Assembly: GCA_000310025.1 (NCBI GenBank)
Contig: FN648655.1
Coordinates: 25,914-89,913, forward strand
Reading direction: 5' to 3'
Origin: Ectocarpus siliculosus
Lineage: Eukaryota; Sar; Phaeophyceae; Ectocarpales; Ectocarpaceae
DNA: 64,000 nt
The position numbers and the translations under genes were made by a program. The notes under the pieces are model-generated. The model made no database searches, was not told where the DNA came from, and saw only the letters and a program-made list of their open reading frames with translations. Shown here piece after piece: positions 55,751 through 64,000 of this stretch (the stretch's first letter is position 1; each line of letters opens with the position of its first letter).

Positions 55751-56390
55751 TGGGCGAATGTATCAAACATCTGCACCGAGACAAAGAAAAAAACGGAAAA
55801 CCCCGACGCAATGAAGAGGGCCGCGGGGCGGGAAAGCTTCGGGTATCGATTATGGTTTGAAACCCTTTTGTCACCTGAACGGGCACGCACGAATGCGTGT
55901 ATGCTGCCTCGGGGAGAGATAAATAAAGTAAGGAACAGAACGCCATTTGGCCTGCGGGTTCGCTTCGGCGACGATATGAAACCCGGTATGTCGTGACCAT
56001 CTCGCGTCCACGTGGTTGAAACCCCCTTACGCTTCTTGGGGCGGGGTCGCTTCTGCCGCGACCTGAATCCCTTACCCCTTGCTGTATATGCCCCATATTC
56101 GGAACTATTTGGCTCGGTCCTGAAGAACCACGAAGGAAACACTAACATACGTAATGACGCCACAAAAAACGATGTTGTGAAAAAATATATGAAGCCAAAC
56201 ACAGCACCATAGAAAATCCACGCTCGACACCTTCACCACGAACTCCGCATCGGGCATCGTAAAATACCGTCGTTACGCTGTGTACGACGCAACAAGGAAA
56301 AACGGTTTCGTCGGAACCAAGATATTGACAAGAAGTCGGAACCACGATGTTGACATACGCAGCACATATCGTCCCGAGAACAGACAACAC
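55751..56390. other. Stretch with no recognised gene
   Basis: Minus-strand frames (56202-55708 and 56096-55740) are open for 118-164 codons but show no domain, and each overlaps the other. Confidence 0.35.
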
Positions 56391-56392
56391 CC

Positions 56393-56436
56393 CTGTTAGA
56401 AAGTCTTACCCATTAGACTACTCAGTCAGCGCTGAC
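56393..56436 (-). repeat. tRNA-like 5' half (A-box piece)
   Basis: On the minus strand it reads AGCGCTGACTGAGTAGTCTA then ATGGGTAAGACTTTCTAACA. The same piece appears inverted at 56665-56705 and, diverged, at the start of the tRNA-like unit 56664-56593. Confidence 0.5.
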
Positions 56437-56592
56437 TTGCCGGATGGTCCAATTTTACCGATTAAAAGATATGCTCAGAGCTCGTTAGCACCCGGCCGGA
56501 TCACATGGGCTTGGGAATGAGTAGAGATCTCCGGGGCCGGACCCCTCGCCAGACGCCGCTGTTTGGTAAACAAATGGTGATTCTTGTGTAAG

Positions 56593-56664
56593 TGGACCAC
56601 TGGGATTCGAACCCGTGCGTGGAACCTTGGGTAAGAACGCTTTGACCATTAGACCACTGAGTCA
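56593..56664 (-). ncRNA. tRNA-like sequence (tRNA pseudogene or SINE head)
   Basis: On the minus strand an A-box-like TGGTCTAATGG is followed, at almost exactly tRNA spacing, by a B-box-like GGGTTCGAATCCC. These are the two internal Pol III promoter boxes. The acceptor stem does not pair (5' GACTCAG against 3' TGGTCCA), and the anticodon arm is unclear, so this is not a working tRNA. A 12-bp palindrome GTCAGCGCTGAC (56661-56672) joins it head to head with a second A-box piece (56665-56705, plus strand). Confidence 0.5.
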
Positions 56665-56929
56665 GCGCTGACTTAGTAGTCTAATGGGTAAGCCTTTCTA
56701 ACAAAAGATATACTCTCGGCTCGTTGCCATCCAGCTGGTCACTGTGATATTTACAAGTAGGGATCTCCGGGGACGGACCCCTTTTTTTTTTTTTTTGAGA
56801 AAGGCTACTCGGCCAGTGAGGGCCGAGATGGGAAAGTCTTGTATTAGAGGGAAGAGGGAACAGCAGAGAACACTAGAGAGCGAGGAACCGAAGAGAGTGC
56901 GTCACCACACCTATCCGTCACGCAATTCA

Positions 56930-58480
56930 GATCACTCATCGAATCTCCGAAGAAACCAAGCAGAAACTCCCTGTTCCTCCGCAATCTACCAACTGCAATC
57001 TCCGTAGATCCATGCCCCATATTCAACCACATTTACTATGCTACGAGTATATCTAACAGCCCCCCTGCTCGTATGCATCGTAATGATACGGCAAGTCAAT
57101 ATAATTCCATTTACTCCCCAAACGTAGATCCTACTCCTCCATGACACACAAATAACCAAGAACTCGATTATGCAAACGTTCCTGAACTCACAACGTCTTC
57201 TCTCATCGCCTTCATTCCTTCTCTGAAAAACGCTCTTCTGGTCCATCCTTTCTCAGTACTTCACCGCAACGACACCCGCAAAGTACTAATGTCCCCCGCA
57301 CAACCGAAGCATTAAACAATCCATCGAACCAAACCTATCTGTGACACTCGTCATTTCGTTCACTTTCGAAAACACGGATCAATTCGTAGAAATTCGCCTT
57401 CGTTGTGCTTCCAGTACATCCATCCATCCGTGTACAAAACCTACAAAGACAACACAAACTTTCGCACACAACAAACGTATTTGTTTCATGTTCCGCGCAA
57501 AAACAGAAGTAAGTATGAACATGCCCATAGTGCAGGTAAAACGCAGCTGGGTATGGTATGGATCCTTTTTTACTCTCACATTTCCGATCAAACAACATCC
57601 ATCCTCAAACATTCGTTCAGCGTGAAGATCATTTGCGCAGAAAATACGTGAGTATTCCTATTGTTTCTCTCTAGAAACCTAGTACCACCTACAGGTAAAT
57701 ACCTTCCGAAAGAACAACGCGCCCCCCTGCTCTGGGAGATTCGCCCCCGTGAGTTTAGAAGGGGTTGGAGTCTGAACCATAGAACAAAAGAACAACATTT
57801 AATGTTCATCCAGTCGAAACCCAAGAAAAACAATCCTCCTGCAAATAAATCCCGACGAACACCAAAACCAAATCAAATTCAATGCCAAAACATATAATCC
57901 AATCCAGTACCAAAACAGAACATTCGAAAACCCTTCAATTCAACACCAAAACAATCAACACCCGAAAATCCTCCAATTCAATACCAAAACAAAAACACTC
58001 GAAACCCCTACATTTGCCGGCCCATCAAGCTCCAGCGCTAACCCATTGCCCAAGCCATTGTTTCTCTCCCCCCAGCGGATATTTCGCACGCCTTCGCCGC
58101 GGTCGCCTTCCGTCTTTCATCTTTTCCGGCTGGCCGCGACTCGAGCTTGGATGTTTGCGTCCGCCTGAAGTGGGCGAAGAACTTTTGTCGTTCCCGGAGG
58201 ATTGACTCGGCGGTGGTGCAGGGCAGGTCGCGCGTTTGGAGGGGAAGATGGCGGCAGATTAGTTCCGAACAAACCAGCAATACTGAAGAGAATCACATAC
58301 TACCAACATTCCCCCCGGTTCTGCACAGTAGTGACTGCAGCAGAGAAAACAATGAATGAAATACACTTTCAAGTCGTCGGATCCTACTTGTGCAATGTTT
58401 GTCTGAAATTACCGATCACGGCGACATTGCCATTCAATACATAGATAGCTGAATATCATCCTGAAACGGAGGTTGATTAG
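56930..58480 (-). mobile_element. Fragment of the same LTR-element family
   Basis: 56930-57055 is a diverged LTR end finishing TATGCTACGAGTATATCTAACA, followed by GCCCCCCTGCTCGTATGCAT, the polypurine tract and interior seen at 7023 and 27157. The rest runs parallel to 27420-28110 of the young element: CCTTCCGAAAGAACAACG at 57705, ACATTTGCCGGCCCATCAA near 58010 and GGAGGTTGATTAGTCCTC near 58468. Neither a 5' LTR nor gag is seen. Confidence 0.75.
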
Positions 58481-59003
58481 TCCTCTATCACAAAATGATA
58501 ATTCAGCCGCTGCTCCTGTTCCAAACAAAGGGCAATCAATCCTAAGTCGAAACTTTCACACCCCCGCCAGGAAGGAAACCCATACCGGGAAACGTTGGCA
58601 ATTTACATTGTCAACCGTGCAATGGGACAAAAAAAAAAACGACAACAACGTCAACCCATTCTAGTAAACCCACTGTAGTAAGAAACGTCGCCGATCAAAG
58701 TGACATGACGCAGCTTGACAAGAGGAAGCAACCTAAACGGCTCGAATGTACGTAAAGCAGCCCCATTAGGCAGCGCGAATGGTGTAACCATAATCAAGTG
58801 CATCCTTCAGCCCATCACCCCAGGACATCTGTGCGGGTGGAATTCCTCTCTGCTAGGTAGAGAGCACCAGGGAACTCGGATCGGTAGGAATGTTGGCCCA
58901 CTCTCGACACACCGTAGGAGGACGAAAAAGATGGCAGCGGGAGCTGTGCGGTTCCTGACGTCTACAACCTTCCTTTCCGGATGTATGTGTTGTACGTGCT
59001 GCG
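58481..59003. other. Stretch before the KDZ-like gene end
   Basis: No gene recognised. A 110-codon plus frame (58715-59047) is antisense to the terminal exon of the KDZ-like gene and lacks features. Confidence 0.4.
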
Positions 59004-61176
59004 CTAACGGTCAAAGGTCGGGTGCTGGGACAACAGCTTTTTGGTGAGCAGGAGCTCGTTCTTGAAGCAGATGCTGTTGTCCAAGACGAAACGGTTCAGC
59101 ACCTTTGGTATGCGCATGAGTACATGTCGAAACCCTGGTCAGCAAGAGAGGCATGCGTTTCAGAACAAGTGTGGGTAGTTAACGTAGTTGGAGGTACTTA
59201 GCCTTAATGGATGAAACAACACGGATTACGAGTGAGACAGCGAGTAAAAGACATCAACGGGGGGCTGTAATGACGGTGTTAACCAGAAACTGCTATTGGT
59301 TCGACGCAGGGTGTATCTGACGCACCGCTTAGCCACCCGTTGTTGGACTCGGCGATGGAGGAGTTCCAGTAGAACTCGGGTGGGTCTTGCTGCAAGTTCC
59401 ACAGAAGAGGGTTGTTGTAGTCGTTTGGGTTGTTGAGGATAGAGCACGCAAGCTCCGTATGGCCCCGATAATGGAACCTGCCGGCGTCCACAGTAACGAT
59501 ATGCGCACAACACGGGTATTGGGTACGGCCGGGGTATGTGTTCGACGACGGTACTTCATTCCAAGTTGGAGTTCGGACACACTGTACACGTCACCCCCAA
59601 AGCCACGCAAACTACAATTTAGAACGCCCAACCTGCTGCTGTGAGCAACTTACTTACAGGGAGCACGCCCTACTTTAGGCCGAGGTGTACGTAGTCTCTC
59701 GCGTAGTCTCTCGTTGAATTGCCCCGGGTGCTTTGGAAACACAGGCCCACGTGTCACGTACCGGTCGACGATCAGCATCGTTCCAACCCAGGACAGATCC
59801 CCTCGGCCGCTCAGGTAGCGGTCCAGAACGCAGGCCTTGTCGTAAAAGAGGATGGTCGGGCGTCGATCCTCATCGGGAAAAATATGTTTCAGGGCCGCGT
59901 CCACATCGGCACATCCTTCCGCCTCCAAGAGGGGCACTATCCCGCAGATGATCCCGCAAGACCAGCTCGCGGAAAGACTCCCCCAGCTGCTCTTCCTTCC
60001 TAGAATTGCACGGAGCATCCTCATGTCCTCAGGCTATGTTGTCGGCACACACACGCACGCAGTGACAAGGGAGGTAGGGGTTTGTGATGGTGCCGATCAA
60101 TGTGGCTTAAATCCGGCTGCTCCCATGCGCGCCAGATTCGTTATTATACACTCGATACCGCCACGTTCAAAATAGGTTAAACCCGAAGCCTGCGGTGTCA
60201 GTGGGCTTCAATCGCAGGCCCTCCTACAGTGTATTCTTGGAGTACATGGTGATGTACACCCTCAACTGATGTTGGTGTGTGGACCTTCTGTCTCAAGTCC
60301 ATGCGGTGTGACAAAAAACGTTCGCGTCGTCTGCCGGACGCGTTCCGTCCTCGCCTGAGAACCCATGTCGGAGGGTTCATCCCGGCCGGAACGCGCCTAT
60401 TGTCCTGTAGCTGTGGTGGGGTTAGGAGTAGAGTGTAGGGTAAAATAACTTGCGCTGTTGAAGGAAATACGTTGAGGTGGGTATTTGTCGCCCGTGAAGC
60501 AGAGGGCAGTCGATGCAAAAGACACGGCGCTTGTGCGATAGTTTTTTAGATTGGAACGTGCACACATCACGTACGGGAGTACCTCTAACATTTGTTTTTG
60601 CTGAAGCAAAAACGGCACCCCTATCGGAGCGGTTTTCCATAAAAAAACTTCCAAAAATAAAGAACGCGAGGGGAAAGGAATAACAGTTATTGGGGTTCTG
60701 TAAAACGGGCCAGATGAAGGAAGAGGACCCCAAGCAGCTCTGTACCTTCGAAGAAGTCCAAAGACTCTTCTTTAGACTCACGACGAAACACGTACTTGAG
60801 AGGTAGTTGAGAAGCCCTCCCGAACCCTCTGGTGATGTAAAGACGATATCATGTCGGTAACCAATCACAGAGTATGCCACCGCCGCGATGGTTGTTTATG
60901 CAGAAACCCCACATCAAAAACGCTTCGTCGTAAATTGCTGTTTCGTCCTAAAGGCGGGTGGGCGTAGCATGCGTTGATTCTACGACACCTCCTGGTCCAA
61001 GAAGCGCGCTCGCTGTGCAGCAGTCCACGTAACCTCCCGGCTCCTTCTTCTCGTCCTCCTGTGCCTTGTGTGCTGTGCACGTTAGCCTGTTGTCCTCGCG
61101 ATTGTTTCCGCAGGGCGGTTGTGCGACCCAGAACGCGCATTTGTGCCCGTGTACAGCAGCGTGGTCCTCGCAGTAT
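59004..61176 (-). CDS. KDZ-like transposase, spliced 3' part (copy C)
   Basis: Minus-strand exons: about 61176-61034, 60033-59762, 59477-59326 and 59134-59004 (stop TAG). Exon 1 is a Cys/His cluster (YCEDHAAVHGHKCAFWVA, CGNNREDNRLTCTAHKAQED) aligning with that of copy B. Exon 2 (272 bp, the same length as in copy B) has CGIICGIV, ILFYDKACVLDRYL and ends LIVDR. Exon 3 gives FHYRGHTELACSILNN and EFYWNSSIAESNNGWLSG. The terminal exon (131 bp, as in copy B) ends LLSQHPTFDR. Joined motifs are FYD-K-AC, VDRFHYRGH and AESNNGWL, the probable acidic residues of a KDZ/RNase-H-fold transposase, all present (Glu at 59350-59348). The donor of exon 1 is uncertain by one phase. N-terminal exons are not identified. 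Confidence 0.62.
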
Positions 61177-61739
61177 CTGCCATTCAAAGATCACAAAAGA
61201 TCACGAAAAGACCTCGGCGTATCTTGATTATTGTTGCCTTCCTACGATACGCAGTTTGTGTTGGTTGTCGTTCGACTGGTCTCGCAGTGTATGGAAGACG
61301 TAGCTGGTTACGTTATGCATGCTGTTGGTGAGCCTCTGTGTCCCGAAAACCTCAGCCATCGATCTAGCGTTGTACAAGCGGCACGCCTTACTATCCCACA
61401 AAGCTAATCGACGGCGCAGCTGCCATCGTTTTTCCTCATACCGATACGTCGATTAACGCGTGTCTCAGCAAGCGTGATGAACTTGGGCATGACGCTACCA
61501 TTCAGGTAGCTTTAGCGACACGTATTGAACGTTGGTTGTGGTGATGATGCACGAATACGTGCAGCCTAGCGGCAAGGGCTTGGGACAGGGCTTCGGACGA
61601 GGGTTACACAGGTGGAGGTCGAACCCCCTTGGGGACTTTTCGGCAAGGGGGGGGGGGGGTCATCGGCAAGGTCGAGCCCCTGAAGAGTCCGTTGGGTTGT
61701 CCAACCTCCGTCCCTTCACCAACCTTGGCAACCCCTGAC
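61177..61739. other. Upstream flank of the KDZ-like gene
   Basis: The N-terminal exons of the minus-strand gene may lie here or beyond. I could not identify them. A G-run lies at 61648-61658. Confidence 0.35.
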
Positions 61740-62250
61740 AGAAGAACGGTTTGGCAAACTCATTGCCTAGGATGTGCTTGCCAAGCTCGTTCGCGTACGT
61801 GAGATTGGCAAGGCTAGTTATAGCCAGCGTGCGATTGGCGATTGGCAAGGTCGTTTTCGAACTTGAGATTGGCAAGGCTAGTGCGGGAACGTGTGATTGG
61901 CAAGGCTCATTGCCAACGATGTGCTTGGCAAGGTCGTTTTCGAACTTGAGATTGGCAAGGCTAGTTCGGGAACGTGCGATTGGCGATTGGCAAGGTCGTT
62001 TTCGAACTTGAGATTGGCAACGCTAGTTCGGGAACGTGTGATTGGCAAGGCTCATTGCCTACGATGTGCTTGCCAAGCTTGTTCGCGAACATGAGATTGG
62101 CAAGGCTAGTTCGCGAGCGTGCGATTGGCGATTGGCAAGCTTGTTCGCGAAAGTAGGATTGCAAGCTCGACCCGGATATTGGCAAGGCTCATTGCCTACC
62201 ATGTGTTTGGCAAGGCTAGTTCGCGAGCGTGAGATTGCCAAGGTGCTCTG
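61740..62250. repeat. GATTGGCAAGG tandem array
   Basis: GATTGGCAAGG or close variants occur about 14 times in 500 bp. They are arranged in a higher-order unit of roughly 115-145 bp: GGCTCATTGCC(A/T)ACGATGTG, CTTGCCAAGCT.GTTCGCG, GAGATTGGCAAGGCTAGTTC, GCGATTGGCGATTGGCAAGG, TCGTTTTCGAACTT. Overlapping open frames on both strands are artefacts. It is not CRISPR-like, since there are no unique spacers. Confidence 0.85.
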
Positions 62251-62925
62251 AGCACTTCGACTGGCAGGCTCGGTGAATGTACGAGATAGTTAGCCAGTCA
62301 CGTTCGCTAAGGCCGACAACGCGAAGGTCGTACCCGCCCCCGCCCCCGGCACCTCACAGCCGTCGTGGTCGAGGACAGTAAGAGATGGATATAGAGTTCT
62401 TCCTTTTCCCGCGAATCCACACATACATGCTTGTAAATTACAAAAAAAGCGACAGCGACTCTTCTCGATGCAATATGTGCCTCTCTACAGTAGACCGATG
62501 CACAGCGCGAAAGGTATATCGGCAAAAGGGCAACAAACTCATGCAGTAATATAAACATACCCGCAAGTACAATGGAGTCCGTAGCGGAAATACGCGCTCA
62601 ACTCCCCCCATGGCAAAAAAAAAAAACGCGACACATGAGTCATCATCGCCACCCATCACGCTCTCCAGATGACAGGCTACAACACGAAGCGCCACCACAT
62701 GTAACTCACAAGAGTAGACACCATAAAACCAAGAGAATGGTCGCTACAAGAGACACAGCGTATGCCACAAAACGCACACCGAGATATCACCATAACCCGC
62801 CTTCTCACTCTCTCCATCACAAGACAAGCAAAAACAACCGACACAATCGAACACCCGCAGACCACAACACTAGAAACGCCCCCGCACGCAGGGGCACAAG
62901 AAGAGACACCCCTCTCTACTTCTAC
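62251..62925. other. AC-rich stretch, no gene recognised
   Basis: A plus-strand frame (62572-62982) rich in His, Arg and Thr reflects the CAC/ACA-rich composition. No domain. Confidence 0.4.
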
Positions 62926-63690
62926 GCGCAGCCTATGTACCGTCCTCGAGGAACTCAACATTTTACACGTGCATATACATGATTCGGATACTTGAACAAC
63001 ACCCCGCGAGCTTTCTTGGTCGAACCCGGCAAGGGTCAGACCACCAGATAGCAACAAACACGTGGATAAGACGTACTCACAAAAAACCATACAAAGTCCT
63101 TGGCGAGAGGAAAGTCCGCGGCTTCGCGCACCTCCTCCGTCAGCCACGACTAAAACACCACAGAAAGAAGAGTAACCACCCTCTCTACGACAGTCCAGAT
63201 GTAAAAACTAAGACAATGTACCACAACAACAACGGTACCAAACCCTGTGCCATTCGACCGGCACCGTCCGCCGTGCAACGTCGACGACCTCGCATTGTTT
63301 TACAAACGAACAGGATGCACACGCATCCCTTGAGCCTCTCTCGACAAACACATGATCACCCGTAGTTTTACAGAACCCCCGCCCGCGCAAACAAAAAAAA
63401 AACACAGCACCGTCTGCAGTCACAGACAAAAATACGAAACCAAAATTTAAAGACACACACGTCGACAACAACAACGGAACAAGACCGTCTTTTTCTACGC
63501 GCAGAGTACCCTACCTCTGCTACCATTCGACTAGTGTACCGTCCGCCCTGCAGCGTCGACGACCTCACACTATTGTACACATGAGGATATGAACACGACG
63601 AGGTGATCTCATAATTTACATGATCATCCGCAAGTTTACAAAAATCCGTGCCCCCACGACTAAAATAAAAAAATGCAGCAAGCGTCGTCA
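62926..63690. repeat. Diverged tandem repeat, about 280-320 bp
   Basis: The block ACCGTCC.CC.TGCA.CGTCGACGACCTC recurs at about 63263 and 63540, with a weaker copy at about 62939. Each is preceded by TCTACGCGCAG or CATTCGAC words and followed by TTTACA.A..CCGTGCCCC/CCCCGCCCGC and an A-run with CAGC. Confidence 0.65.
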
Positions 63691-63911
63691 CTTCTCCCAT
63701 CACGGGAAAAAACGAAACAAAAATGCCTTCTGTTGGCAGTGCGCGCAAAAGAAAGCTAGACACACGCCAAACCAAACCACAGCGACTCGCCTCCGAAGAG
63801 ACATGGTCGGTCGATGGTGCCACCTTGCGGCCTCCCACCTGCGTTCACTTTCGCCGCGCACGGGGGGTTCTGAACAGGCTGTGGTACAGGCCAAGAGGGC
63901 ACAGCTTCTAT

Positions 63912-64000
63912 CCAGAAGCCTCTCCTGCTGCTCCTGTCCCTCCGGCAGCTGCTCCCGTCGCCGCCCCTTCAGCAGCTGATCCAGCCGCGGCCGACGCCGG
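63912..64000 (+). CDS. Possible exon running off the window, Ala/Pro-rich
   Basis: After an acceptor-like GAGGGCACAG (to 63911) the plus strand reads FYPEASPAAPVPPAAAPVAA and continues AAPSAADPAAADA to the window end. The low complexity makes it uncertain. It could be the start of a GC-rich coding region beyond the window. Confidence 0.3.

Overview
This is a 64 kb piece of a large, repeat-rich eukaryotic nuclear genome. The signs are genes split by introns with GT..AG borders, long non-coding stretches, microsatellites, three 100-N assembly gaps and several classes of eukaryotic transposon. The gene style (Ala/Gly/Lys-rich proteins, GC-rich exons, 100-1200 bp introns) and the transposon mix (Ty1/copia, PIF/Harbinger, KDZ-like) would suit a stramenopile such as a brown alga. 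That assignment is inference. I see no conserved housekeeping gene that settles the lineage.

Layout. 1-4.9 kb is non-coding, with two arrays built from short palindromic words (TTACCG/CGGTAA and CCATGG). 4929-13892 is a full-length Ty1/copia retrotransposon on the minus strand. Its two LTRs are about 97% alike and it has a 5-bp target duplication (AGATC). Its gag-pol is dead: at least two nonsense codons and several frameshifts, one of them inside a 63-bp minisatellite. Its 3' LTR seems to be separated from the polypurine tract by a nested insertion (about 5263-7000). 17.2-19.2 kb holds a three-exon minus-strand gene for a low-complexity, basic, coiled-coil protein. 21-23 kb holds a Cys-containing exon that may be a decayed transposase fragment. 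24.4-25.3 and 30.2-31.4 kb are plus-strand coding regions for basic/acidic low-complexity proteins. 26805-29808 between them is a very young non-autonomous LTR element, with LTRs identical over 352 bp and TSD TAGTA, related to the dead copia. 33.1-36.3 kb is a three-exon PIF/Harbinger-type DDE transposase with a single nonsense codon. 37.9-40.1 kb (plus) and 59.0-61.2 kb (minus) are two homologous multi-exon genes that look like KDZ-type transposases with a zinc-binding Cys/His exon. They share exon lengths, but one has lost the probable catalytic glutamate. 45.8-49.6 kb is two diverged tandem arrays. 51.9-54.0 kb is a CATGGA/TTTCATGAAA palindromic-word region with a 630-bp inverted repeat beside an assembly gap. 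54.4-55.3 kb is the gag gene of a second copia lineage. 56.9-58.5 kb is a fragment of the same LTR family as the young element. 61.7-63.7 kb is more tandem repeats, and a possible coding exon leaves the window at 63.9-64.0 kb.

Taken together this is a transposon-dominated region. Apart from three or four low-complexity genes of unknown role, everything recognisable comes from mobile elements. An inactive autonomous copia and a recently moved defective relative lie 13 kb apart, which implies a live helper copy elsewhere in the genome. The least ordinary components are the spliced KDZ-like genes and the palindromic-word arrays.
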